Part shown: positions 31,690 to 43,379 of the stretch, in pieces | Numbering within the stretch: position 1 is the first letter of the stretch | How the letters are laid out: every line of letters starts with the position of its first letter | DNA from: Limnoperna fortunei | Lineage: Eukaryota > Mollusca > Bivalvia > Mytilida > Modiolidae | Assembly: GCA_944474755.1 (NCBI GenBank) | Contig: OX104114.1 | Coordinates: 46,069,070 to 46,133,069, forward strand | Direction: 5' to 3' | DNA length: 64,000 nt | Notes under the pieces: model-generated | Seen by the model: only the letters and a program-made list of their open reading frames with translations | Databases searched by the model: none | What the model was told of the DNA's origin: nothing | Translations under genes and position numbers: made by a program

Positions 31690-34365
31690 ATTTCAACATT
31701 ACATGGTAACAGGGATATCATATACTTATACAAAACATATCACACCAGAAGTTTTGATGATCTGAATTGTAAATCAGAAAATATTGTCTACGCGTTAGAG
31801 TGCAACTTATGCGGACTTATTTATGTTGGAGAAACAAAAGGGCGACTCAACAAACGTATATGTGGACACCGTTAAGGAATTAATACCCAACAAATTTCCT
31901 GCGGTATATCAACATTTCAATCAGACAGACCACCCTATTCTGTCTATGAAGGTTCGCATCAGTGAAAAAATCTACCATCATTCTAACAATTCTGAATTAA
32001 GTGCACCACTACGTAGACAAAAAGAAGAATACTGGATCAGAAAATTAGGAACTGCAATACCATATGGGTGCAATGACAAAATCGATAGTATAGGTACCCT
32101 TTCCAGTCCTGGTTGCAGCAATGTGAATGTGATGGGCCTTTTCAATCACAATCACAGGCGACAACGTGGTCATGGTCATCGTCACTATACATCACCTTGT
32201 TACATGATGTATCTATAAATGGCCTACTAGCGTATGTTCAAAAACCACTAGGACTTCATCATATTCGCACTAAATTGTACTATGTTCCACTCGAAACACT
32301 ACATTCTCTTTACAAAGAATGTCTCCAGTCATTTGTAACAGACCCTTCGTCCACTCTGTATAGATTAGTAGCTATTGTTTAAGACATTGGAAAACACATT
32401 GTTTAAACCGTAAACACACACAAAGATGAAGAAGAGTCTCGTTCCTTTTATTCTTTACTTTTTGCTAACAAAGGCATAGATGCTATTAACCTTGGTAATA
32501 TCTTGCACCACAAGTCTGTTACTTCCAAAATTCCACTATATTTCAATAACAAATCCGTTCTTATTATATCTTATATCTGTACTACGCCCATTGCACCCAG
32601 AATTTTCAATTACAAACGTGTATTGCATGATCTTTTGATCAAGGACTTCAAAGCCAACACCCCCCCCCAAACTGATCTTGCCTCAATTCCCCCTTCATAT
32701 ATAGCCCTTTAGGTCACGTTATAACTGGATATCTTAATATTGTTGACAATTAAAGATTCCGCATTATTTTGTTCAAAGGACCTAAGTACCGTGAGCCTTA
32801 ATCCATCAACTTGAAGTATAACTTTAAATTATTGATGGATTCAATAGGGGACCATGCCAGAAAATTGGCAAAGCAAGAGGACCAGGAGGTTGATACCTTG
32901 TCAGAGTGAGAACATGCCTTGAGGTCATTGATTGAAAAAAGAATAAGTCGTTTAAGAATGTCTATGAGTACTAAAGCATCATCAATCTTCAGATATCTTG
33001 ATGCTCTTAAATCTTTGTCCGACATTCATTACAAATATGTTGTTGTGCCAGTAGATAAGGCCCCTATCGACATTATATTTATCTGCAAAAAAAATTACAT
33101 ACAGTGTTTAATTAATAAGTTAGGCATCGACAGTTCACTTGGCAATCTTACTTACACATTCACTGCGCTTTCAAAAGAGGAGATTATTGAAAATCACAAA
33201 TCGGTATTGGCATCCTTTGGTCACAAATCAAAGTCGAAGACTGTGATCTCCCCTTATTGTATTGGATACCAAAACTTTACAAAAATCCAAACAAACAGCG
33301 TTTTATAGCAGGATCGTCTAAGTGTACTACCAAAACACTATCCCATCTCTCGACCACTATTTTAACAACAATAAAAACGGGACTTCAAAAATACAGCGAC
33401 ACTTTCTACTCCAGGAGTGGAATAAATGAAATGTGGATATTAAAAAATTCAAGAGACCTGATAGACATCTTGAGGTCTGGAACTCTTTTCCATTGTAACA
33501 GCATTAAAACATTTGATTTTTCGACACTCTATACGGCCATCCCTCATATGCAGCTTAAAACTTGGCTTCAAGATCTTATAAAACGCTGCTTTTTCAAGAA
33601 AAATGGAAAGAGACTATATAAATACCTAGTAATTAGTCATGACAGAACTTACTTCGTCATCAATGACTCTAAATCTACTAAATATACTAATGACCAAATC
33701 TGTGATATGTTAGATTTTCTGATTGACAACATATTCGTCATGTTTGGAGGACATGTTTTTCAATAGATTGTTGGTATTTCAATGGGTACTAATAGTGCTC
33801 CTCTCCTCGCCGACCTGTTTTTGTACTCTTATGAGGCTGAGTTCCTAGAAGGCCTGCTGATGAAGAAAGAAAAGACACTGGCCCAGACCTTAAATTTAAC
33901 ATTCGGCTATATTGATGAGGTTTTGTCCCTCAACAATGCTAAATTTGGTGACTATTTTCATTCAATTTACCCTAGCGAGCTTGAAATTAAATACACCAGC
34001 AATAAACTAAGGTCAGTCTTTTACTTAGACCTTCCTCTAGAAATCGACTCTAGGAAAACTACAAACTAGACTCTACGACAAACGTGATGACTTTAAATTT
34101 CCAATTGTCAACTTCCCGTTCATCGACAGCATATGGTGTGTACATTTCACAACTTATACGTTATTCTAGATCCTGCGATCGGTATTCCAATTTTCTAGAC
34201 CGATCACTGCTGTTGACTGCTAAACTACTCAAGCAAGGGTTTGTTGCACCTAGGCTGATGTTATCTCTCCAGAAGTTCTATGGTCGTCACCATGACTTAA
34301 TTGATCGCTATGGGAAATCAGTGTCTCAAATACGATCTGACATTTTTTCTGAGTCATAGGTAGTG
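31690..34365 (+). pseudogene. Penelope-like retroelement, decayed, GIY-YIG upstream of RT
   Basis: At about 31780-32090 a GIY-YIG-type endonuclease is readable across a frameshift: ECNLCGLIYVGETKGRL, then QHFNQTDHP and LRRQKEEYWIRKLGTAIPYG. A linker follows (IFNYKRVLHDLLIKDF; VITGYLNIVDN). RT blocks come next: YVVVPVDKAPIDIIFI (33.03 kb), LYWIPKLYKNP (33.26), FDFSTLYTAIPH (33.5), GISMGTNSAPLLADL (33.78) and FGYIDEVLSLNN (33.9), ending with FVAPRLMLSL-type text and a stop at about 34358. The catalytic YIDD-type box reads YIDE. At least three frameshifts or stops make it inactive. Canonical Penelope elements have GIY-YIG after RT; this order fits the permuted Naiad/Chlamys type. Confidence 0.8.
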
Positions 34366-34780
34366 ATTCCTATTCCTGGATTTGACTTTTCCCTAGACAT
34401 GACCATGAGTAACTCGACGGGTATCTAATTAGAGTCAGGTACTACTTACTCGTCCGGAGCACATGAGTGCACTCATTGTTTTTATTGGGTTCGGGTTACC
34501 CTCTTTCTGTTTTTGCGTTTTGGTTTTTGTGTTCTGTTTGTCTATATCCGGATTTGTAACTGTCTCTTTTTTTTGACTCTTGTTGTTCGGTCGGTTTTCC
34601 TTGCCATTTTTCTTATATAAGACATTAGACATTCTTTATTATCATAAACCAATACAATGGTATGCAGATGCAATACAATACGATACATGTACAAAGTAAA
34701 CAATACAATATGTATATGTACATTGCATGAAGAAGAAAACAACGCCTAGAGAGCAAATAATTTTATTTTACTATCCTCAC
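34366..34780. other. Gap between two retroelements
   Basis: T-rich, low-complexity text. No gene is supported; the minus-strand frames here overlap one another. Confidence 0.4.
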
Positions 34781-37515
34781 AAATTTACATAGTTTAATTA
34801 TGTTTTCTTTTTTCTTTTTTTTTTTTTTTTGGTGTCGCACTTAATTTGGCAGAATTTAAGTGTATTTGGCCTTTGCAAACAGCCTGTTCGGATAATTTGT
34901 TTTCCTCTCAGCCGACAAGTATGTACATTTTAGCAAATAGTGAAATTCATCGCCTATTTCTTTAGCCTTGCCATGGACACAAATCCTATTTTCTCTGTTT
35001 ACATTGTCCAAACTTCAATTGGTAGTCTGTGATTTGTCGTTAGTTTTACACTTCATTCGTAATCATGGCATCGTTGACAAGTTTGAATTAAGGAACTGCA
35101 TAATTTCTGATTCTAAAAGTTTATTCCGGATCATTTTAGCTATACTCATTGCATTACCCGGATAAAATTTTTACCGATACGATTCAACAATTCTACACTC
35201 CATAATTTTAATTTGTCAACAATGCCATAATTACGAAAAAGTGTTGAAATTATTTAATTAAGCATTGTAGAAATGTCGGCTGAGCAGCGGAGAAAGAAAA
35301 AATATTTATTTCACAAAGACAGCAGTTTAATAGCAGAAAATATGTAAAAACCCCAAGAGGTATTTTGCTCCATTACGAGTAATGGGACCTCTTTGTAGCT
35401 CCGTCCATAAAATAGGAGCTGCATTATTGTGTCTAAGCCAATAAGTGTTTATAAACCTTTCATTTATCCAAATGTAAGAGAACCCTGTGCTGTCAAAGAT
35501 ATTTTGAACAAATTTTAGCCACGAAATATTTTACCATTTTATCAAATAGATATAACTGGAACTCGATAGATAGGTTATGAACTCTGCCTCTCTTTAGAAC
35601 TTCGTGCATTGCCTTAGTTGCTTTTTCTGCTTGTTTTTTTTAAAGCTTCCTGTTCATCTACATAGTATTCCCAACAAGTAAATTACTTTACAACATCAAT
35701 TTCTGAACCACCAAGATAACAATGTAAATTTGCTAAAGGTCTGATCAGAGAAAATACTAGTATTTTGGTCTTCATTGTATTTACTATAAGTATCCACAAT
35801 TTACAATATTCAAATATTTTTCCAGTTCGGTTTGAAGATCTGAAGGTGATTCTGCCAAACGGACGGTATCATATGCATAGAGTAGCACAAACACTTTTAG
35901 AAAAACACTGAGATGTTCTTCTACAATATCTGAAACTAGTCTCATAAGGTTTCATTTCCGAAGAAGTTTTATACGCTATTTAAAAATAAGGAAAAATAAA
36001 GAGGAGATAAGTTTTCACCTTAGCGTACACCCACATGGATAATATTCTGATTTGCAATTGTTATATAACAATACATATTCTAACATCATTATACATGCAT
36101 AAAATAATATTATACAATTTACCATTGATATTATTAATGAACAATTTGTACCACAAAGGCTTTCGCCAGACTGTTCGAAGGCTTTCTCAAAGTCAATGAA
36201 AGCAGAAGACAGCTATTTCTTTCTGATTTTTAGAATTTCAAAAAGTAAATATAGGGTAAATTGACTGTCGGTTAAAGTGTACAATTTCCGGAGCCAAACT
36301 GGTTTTCCTATAAAAATGAGGTTTTCCTCTAAGAAAAAATTTAATCTGTCGTCTAGAATAGGTGTGAATAATTTTCATAAACAGCTAAGTAACGTGTTAG
36401 GTCTAAAATTTTGGGGATTTAAAGGATCCCCTTATTCTGTAGATAGGTTTAATCTTTCCTACTAACCAAACGTCTTTTATAATTCAAGTATCAAGAATAA
36501 AGTTACATATTTTTTTCATATACTGTGATAAACATCTCTGCAGAAGATTTTATATATTCGTTTATAATTTCGTCTTCCCGCTTACTTTATTTTTTAGTAG
36601 ACGTGATACATCGAAGAATTTTATTTTTTAAAATGTAAGAGTTAATCGCCTCGTTAAAATGATTTATATCTAAGAGTTCTTCGAACGGTAAATTAGTGTG
36701 GTCATCAGCCGCTGGTGCTGAGTTTAAATTTTAGAAAAAAGGAAAACATTTTCTCCAAAGGAATATATGGCTGTCTTTATTCTCTACCTTGATATTTTTG
36801 TTTTAGCTTTTCACATCTCTTCTTCTTAAGACTTCTCTACAATTATCTATACTCTAGCGAATTTACATTTCTAATTACTATAGTTAACCATGACTAATCT
36901 ATCCTAGAGTGCCCAATTGGGTTTTTTAGCTTTGGCTGAAAGTATCAAATGTACATTTTGCGCTGTCATCCAAATAGTACAAAGTTCCCAGATGAAACAA
37001 TTTTCATGTATTTGACAAAACGGTATATAAATCAAACAACTTGTCTTTGTCTAGGTTATGTATATATAATTGATTATTCTCTTTGTACCATTTAAAAAAT
37101 TTTTCATTTATCTCTTCGGTTCCGTTTTGTGCTTCGTTTTGGGCTTCTTTTCTTTCCTATTGTTTAACTGTTGCCGCAATTTGTGAATGTGCATCTGAGA
37201 ACAGATTAGAAAATTCTATAACTTTAAAATTGTCAAACAGTTTCAAATTTTCAATTGTACATTAAATGTAATCAACTAAACTAGCATTTCTACCTGTGTG
37301 TTTCCCAGACTCAACAAAATCGTCTCAAATTCGTCCATCCAGAAAAAATAAATTATTACCAAAACGAGTTTTACATCTATCCATACTTCTAGTTGACCAC
37401 TAATACCTAACATGTCTAATAAAGCAACTGGGTTTTGAACAAACTCGCTGAAGTCATTTTCGTGTAATATGTATAGGAATTCAGCAGTTCTGCTATTGCC
37501 CTTTGCAGCCATATA
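34781..37515 (-). pseudogene. Decayed LINE (non-LTR retrotransposon), minus strand
   Basis: Reading down the minus strand, the end of an AP-type endonuclease is visible at about 37.4-37.15 kb (GQLEVWIDVK, LVDYI, LFSDAHSQI). RT follows: FIDFEKAFE near 36.2 kb, GENLSPLYFSLFL-like text near 35.98 kb across stops, and LLYAYDTVRLAESPSDLQ at about 35.87 kb, where YADD has become YAYD. A C-terminal block near 34.97-34.9 kb reads EIGDEFHYLLKC, the usual tail motif of bivalve LINEs. Many stops and frameshifts; dead. Clade not assignable from this. Confidence 0.75.
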
Positions 37516-37979
37516 AAATTAAATTTTTCGGAAAGCTATCGATATTTAAGCTGTAGCTGATCAAATGCATCAGGAGAAGCATATCGTCGATAAGCTTTCA
37601 AAATGACGTATATTACAAATTGAGCTGTTATACCTGTAGCCAATGAAAACCAGTCAAAATGACATGTGACAAAATATCGAAGAGTTTTTTTACATTGTTC
37701 CATTATATTTAAAGATGGATTAAGAAGAAAACAAACGGAAAATGAAGTTGACACAAAGATTTGAATAAAAATAGGAAATTTGATGTTCAGATTTACTTTA
37801 ATTAGATTGTGCCAAAGCACGCCGAATTCGAAAGGGGAAATAACTAATTATTTGTTTGACGTGCAAAAGTGCTCCAAATTTAAAAATGGTTGCTCAGTTA
37901 ATGACTACATAGTCCCTTTGGTCTCGTTTGTGTTCAGTATAATATTACGTACAATACAGTTATGGCTTTAATTGGATTC
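37516..37979. other. Stretch with unassigned open frames
   Basis: A minus-strand frame at 37536-37820 and a plus frame at 37780-37971 are open but match no family I recognise. The minus frame could be upstream sequence of the adjacent LINE, whose ORF would run this way. Confidence 0.3.
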
Positions 37980-38109
37980 AGGTAATATCCAAATGATTCA
38001 ATCTCGAAAGAATTATTTTTCCCAGGTCCTGCCAGGGACAGTCTATACTAGTCTATTGTCCCTGGTCCTGTGGACTTATAACTCTTTCTTGATTTAATGG
38101 ATATTACCT
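37980..38109. mobile_element. Foldback MITE, about 130 bp
   Basis: Begins AGGTAATATCCA and ends TGGATATTACCT, exact complements. Imperfect pairing continues inward ('ctcgaaagaatta' with 'aactctttcttga'; 'aggtcctgccagggaca' with 'tgtccctggtcctgt'), so almost the whole element folds back. No coding capacity. Confidence 0.75.
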
Positions 38110-38814
38110 TCACTAAAGGTATATTGAATATTATTAGTATCATTACAACCATTATACAACTACCATCAAGATAATAGTTACAGAATAAAAAGGAATGTCA
38201 TAGAAATATAATTTTTAAGTATCTAAAAACGCTTGCTTTTCAAAATATAATCTTCCACTTTAACAAATAGTTCAGTATTTCGCTTGAGTGATAGAGTATC
38301 AGATCCGTAAAGACGGCGGTGATATTATTTCGAAAGACAGTATAGTTTTTACAGAACAATAAGAAATAGCTGGTTGACTGTCTCAAGTCTCAGGTAGAGT
38401 TAGGGTTGTCAACCAAGTTTCGCACGAACAAGTGCTCATTCAATTAGCTACTGTTCATGCGCAACCTGATATGTACGACCTGCCCTATTCTACTGCCAAG
38501 GTTATAGTATGCTGGACGCTTAGCATTTTCGTGTTTTATTTTTGATTTAAATATATTTCAATCAGAGTTCCGAACTTCTATTGGAAGGATATTCCATAGT
38601 TTAATTTTAGAAAAAAAGTTTGAATACAACGATGTTCTCGCTCGGACGTTGGAAATATTGTGTGATTGACTTGTAAAATGTTGATAGAGGTTAAACAGTG
38701 TATCTGGCAAAAGATTGCACGGATACTCAGGCGTCTACCCGTTAATCATCTTTTACATAATTATCAGTTTGTGCCGTCTTCTTCGCTCAGCGAGTCTCAT
38801 TGTAAAGTTGTTTA
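38110..38814. other. No feature recognised
   Basis: AT-rich sequence with no open frame of interest and no repeat landmark shared with the rest of the window that I could see. Confidence 0.4.
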
Positions 38815-38995
38815 ATTCGTTTATTCTCAATATTATTGCGTTCAGTCGCAATATTATTTCGTTTAATCGTACTAATTATTGTGTTTAAACACAATGAGTT
38901 TTTTGCATTTAATCAAAATAAGTTTTGCGTTTAAACGTAGTAGTTATTGCGCTTAATCCAAATATTTTTCGTTTAAGCGCAATAAAAAAATTGCC
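38815..38995. repeat. Array of palindromic TTGCGTTTAAACGCAA-like motifs
   Basis: At least eight variants of a 12-16 bp near-palindrome in 180 bp: 'attgcgttcagtcgcaat', 'tttcgtttaatcgta', 'attgtgtttaaacacaat', 'tttgcgtttaaacgta', 'attgcgcttaatccaaat' and 'tttcgtttaagcgcaat'. A smaller group recurs at 39985-40060. They could be subterminal binding-site arrays of one DNA element spanning about 38.8-40.06 kb. Not coding. Confidence 0.65.
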
Positions 38996-39129
38996 AACAG
39001 TGGCCCGAAAAAGCTTCCGAACAAAATTTGACCTGATGGCATTGTTTGCCTAGTTTTGGGTCTGTAATATTGTATTGTTTTACTCGGGATCCTATAAATC
39101 AACTATACATTGTACATAAATTAAACTAG

Positions 39130-39990
39130 TCCCAGTTTTACTTAGGTGCAAAAATGTAGTATTGAAGGTTTTTCACATACAATGTCCAATACTGTCAATA
39201 CTTCCTGTTTTGCATGCTGAACACTATCATATAGTGATATTCTTCACTTTTACTTTATAAAACAGTTTATTCCATACTCCCATATCAGGGTTTTGATTCC
39301 ACATGGAATCAGAATCCTTTTATTGGGGATGGAGCGAACGTGGAGTCAGAACCCCTTTGTAGAATGGGTTTATCCCAGAAAGTGATTTTTTTAATATATT
39401 GTTCAGTTTAAAAAAATATTGTTAAGAGAAATACACTTCTTGCTAATTAAAACCCACTAATGTCATCAAGGGCCATAAATTAAATTGCACAGAAAAGAAG
39501 TGGAGACACGGGTGGGAATTTTTTATATATTTTAATTCCCCTCTCCCGGTCATTAAACATGATGTATGTAGTAAAGGATTAATTGAGAACAGCATTTAAA
39601 CAATGCAGAGGAGCAAGTGAAAAGATTTAATTTTAGTTAGATTGGTGCCGTTAAAATATCTTTGTTGTATGATAGCTACTTAAATGATCATTTGGGTATA
39701 GTAAACACAACTTCCTGTAGTTGAGGTTGGTATTACATTATATCAACCTCAAATCTGAAAAAAGGGAATTATCTGGAAAATGTCTAGAATTCCACCAACT
39801 GTCTATGATTAAAAACAGATCAAGTCTGATACCAATTCCTTCTTAAGTGTTTTGGACTAATGTCTGATGACATAGGGCTATTTATGCAATTCCCCAATGG
39901 TACCGTGTGTTTTACAGTGGTCCTAGAATGTGAGATTATTACTTTCCATGTAAAATAAAGTCAAGGAAATAAGGTATGTACGGAAGTTAA
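39130..39990. repeat. Left block of the segmental duplication, second copy (pair of 4430-5110)
   Basis: See 4430-5110 for shared landmarks. A foldback-MITE end lies inside it near 39.6 kb. From here to the next paralogous block (46.35 kb) there are about 6.4 kb, against about 0.2 kb in the first copy. The excess holds the palindrome array, a SINE remnant and the 43.4-46.2 kb LINE. Confidence 0.65.
39598..39645. mobile_element. MITE end fragment (family of 8328-8445)
   Basis: 'gaggagcaagtgaaaagatt' followed by 'taattttagttagatt' matches the right end of the 8.4 kb MITE. Confidence 0.5.
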
Positions 39991-40060
39991 TTGCGTTTAA
40001 ACGAAATATATTTCGACTTAACGCAATCATTATTGCCATTAAACGCAAAAGTATACCGTA
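39985..40060. repeat. Second group of palindromic TTGCGTTTAAACG motifs
   Basis: 'attgcgtttaaacgaaat', 'tttcgacttaacgcaat' and 'ccattaaacgcaaaa' match the array at 38815-38995. Confidence 0.6.
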
Positions 40061-40904
40061 ATTAAGTGAGATATGATAAAACGGGGTTCGATACAGGGGT
40101 GTGATAAATGGTGTCCTTCAAAGAAACAAAATTGCCATTGTTATATAAAACAAAAATGAATATCATCATTTATCAAATATTTAGATAATAAAACAGTTGT
40201 TGTTCTAACGCTGTATTAATTAAATACCCTATACAACACCCATGTCTCTACTCTATACTGAATACATTAACTAAAACATTGTATGGGTGATATATGATTT
40301 AATGAACATAGGGTAATAAAGGGTTTTCGGGTTGATATAGGTTGTGGTATAGATTCGACGTGTAATTTTTAGTATATATTTAATACTAAATAGAGTACAC
40401 GGTGTGCATTCGATATCGCTTCTCTTAATAGCACCTCCTTGTCAACTTGTTAGGTCTAAATATTAGATAACAAAATTTAATTTAAACATGTTTTAATCTA
40501 ATCTATACAGATATTAAATCATGTGAGAAGACTGAAGTAGAAAATGGTGGTTATATGTGGTTATGCGTTTAAGTAACAAAACATGACATTTCAGAAATCT
40601 GTTCTTTGTCTTTTTTTAGAAGGGTAAGAAATACATTTCTTTGTACTGATGTTTTCGAAATAGATGGCCAAGTAACCTGTGTTGCTCGTGGTAATGACGA
40701 CTCTAAGATGGGTTGCAAATGTAAAAATCGAAAGTATCTATACTCAAAATATTATTTTTTACTTTTATTATTGCATATATTCATTATACGTCTCGTCTCT
40801 AGCATTCATTGTTAACAGAGCATTACCAGCTAAGTTGTCACACTTGGTGCTGAGGTAAAACATCATCGAGCTATTAAGTGAATCATTTTTTAAATAACTG
40901 GGTG
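40061..40904. other. No gene recognised
   Basis: AT-rich. The 69-codon frame at 40606-40815 is hydrophobic only at its end and has no supported start or family. Confidence 0.4.
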
Positions 40905-41165
40905 GGGAGGCCTTGATCTTGGTGTAATCAGTAAGGCATTTACAACAGTCAGCTATCTACTTTTCGATCAATGACGTCTCAAAACATAAGGTTCGTACAT
41001 TAACTATATACGTTAATTTGTGCTCGATTCCAACCTTAATTGTCCAGGATTTCTTTTTTTTCCTGACTGACATCGTAGGTTTTCACTTACCTACTTTCCG
41101 CAAATAAAAACTGGCTGCAATGATTAAGCTAAAATATTGATAAAAGTGTAGTTTAACCACACTTG
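40905..41165 (+). mobile_element. Degraded SINE copy (tRNA-SINE family)
   Basis: Order of remnants: 'ggaggccttgatcttggtgt' (A box lost), 'gtgctcgattccaaccttaa' (weak B box and following body), 'attgtccaggattt', 'gtaggttttcacttacctac', 'gcaaataaaaactggctgca' and 'atgattaagctaaaatattg'. Same orientation and spacing as the intact copies. Confidence 0.5.
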
Positions 41166-43379
41166 AACAAACTAACACACACGTCTAATTTGAATCTATA
41201 TAACGTCAAACGATATAAAACTAGATATATCTATAGACATGCACAATGCGACGTAACGTCACAAGTTTTAATGATCAATTAGACCATCTCTCAGCCATTT
41301 TCGTCAACAATCGGACAACCTCGACCTTTTCCGACGGTCAGAAAAGGTGTATGGATGGCAATTGATACGGGCAAATAATCAGTCCAAATGTGAAACATTT
41401 AGTCTGTTGAAACAGCAACAAAATTTTGGCAAAATAAAAAAAGATTTCCCTTCAATTATTCAATTATAAAGATAAGAAAGATAATATCGTAGCAGAACTA
41501 AAAATCATTTGAACCAAAAACTTAAAATTGTTAACATTATACAAATTTTTCTATTACTTCATGATTTCGTTTGTGACGTTTCTGTTCATTCAGTTCATTG
41601 GTTCGTGAGTAACGGCAAGCTCATTGCTGCTGATGCTTATTTAATTTTAAATAAAGTGTATTAGTATCTATTTGCCGCCGTCGTTTGGGGCTTGAGAACA
41701 TGCGGAGCGCGTGAAAAAGTTGTTACTCATCTTTGAGGCTTAAGAGTCAGTGTCTGGAATGAAAAATAGTAAAGGAGATGGTGTTACGGATACATATTTT
41801 ATGTCTGAAAATCATCTAAACTGGAATTATGATGGCTTGTTATATCCTTTGAAACATTAGGTTCATGGTGTGTTTCGTTCATTTTTTCTGGCGGATTTTG
41901 ACTTCCTACAGGCACGGAGAATAAAATATACTTCTTAATGTTCGGATTATACATACGTTTTATAAGGTATGTGAATGCCAAATAGGATCCTCAGACCATA
42001 CTTTTTCCTAACACAATATTGTGTAAAGTATGTTTCGTACAATGATTTAACTGTTCCGTATTTTGGTAAAGATTTTGTAAGCTCTCCAAGTGCTTTCAAT
42101 TGTGTTTGTGTAATACTCCAGTCTCAGGATCAACAAAATCGAGGGAATTATTAAATGTTCAAACCCTTCCTCTAGCAGACAATCATAAGCTTTCTAATAC
42201 TAGTAGTTACTAATAACTCTTGTTCCTGGTTTGACATAAACCTTAATAATTTGTAAGAAAGTATTTTTAATTCTGTCATTAACTGTGGAGAAGAAACACT
42301 TTTTACTGTCTCTCTCAATGCCACCAAAACCCATGACATTCTACATGCCGTACCTTGTGATATTTTCCCTTCCCTAATTTGCTTTCATCTCTTCCTATTT
42401 TCACTATCAATTTCTAAAATGGTTACACAAATCTTACTACAATAGCAGTACCAGTCCAATATATTTTGGTTTTTGGTGGTAGATAGTGTTTAACAAATTC
42501 CTGGTCTACTTTGTAAATAAAAAAATATGTAATGCACACAATTTTCGCTAGTGTCAAATTACGCCCTTCAAAGCAAGACCAACTACTAACTGAAACTTTT
42601 TTGACTGCAATGTTATGCTGCTGCATTTCCAAAAAAGGCCTGAAACTTGGAAATGTATTCTATTGCCTCAATTTTTAAAAACCTCTACCGCTACATCAAA
42701 AATTAAACCAATCCTCATGCACCACAGAATTATTTTTCACTGCTTTCACACAACAGGAATAAATCCTTTTATTTTAGCGGCATGAACACGTGTGAATATT
42801 TATAAACATGGCATAGCAGATTTAACGGTTAGCTGCTCATTACGCTAGGCGATGATGCTAACTCGCGAATACCTACTAGTTGGGTCAAAATACTGATCAC
42901 GTGACATACTTACATGAGCAACGCCAATTGTCTTCTACTTGCTTTAATCTCAGCATTTCTTGCTTGATTTTCGGATTCTAATTTTAATAAAAGGTTTTTA
43001 GCATGTTTTTAACACAATATTTCTTGAGGAACTCAAATTACTTTGGTCATTGTTTGCCTATTTTTCTTTTTTTTTAATTTGGCGTGTCTGTTCTCTATAT
43101 ACAATCCCGTACTTTTTTCTCGTACTTTTTGGGATACCCGCTAAAATAGAAGTACTAACATAAATGGTACTCCATTTCCTCCAGTAACATTCTTTTGCTG
43201 AGCAAAAAGGCAAAGGTATCACATTTAGATCAATTTTTGCTCCACACTTACCTCCTATTCTGATACCCTGACGATGATATCAACTTTAGCATAAGCTGGT
43301 TGGGGATATAACGTCAGGTCAGAAGCATTGGATTCAATTATCAAGAATGCGTTCCATTCGTCTATTTTAATTATGTGTT
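41166..43379. other. No gene recognised
   Basis: No domain, exon with conserved splice sites, or repeat family identified. Minus-strand frames at 41799-41981 and 42423-42632 are short and unsupported. The right part may include the 5' region of the LINE that begins near 43.4 kb. Confidence 0.4.

Noticed and set aside
34084..34359. 91-codon frame as a host gene
   Set aside because: It is the 3' part of the Penelope-like element; the same text recurs at 56.7 kb.
37536..37820. Minus-strand 94-codon frame with hydrophobic stretch as membrane protein
   Set aside because: No family match, no splice evidence, adjacent to a LINE of the same orientation; left unassigned.
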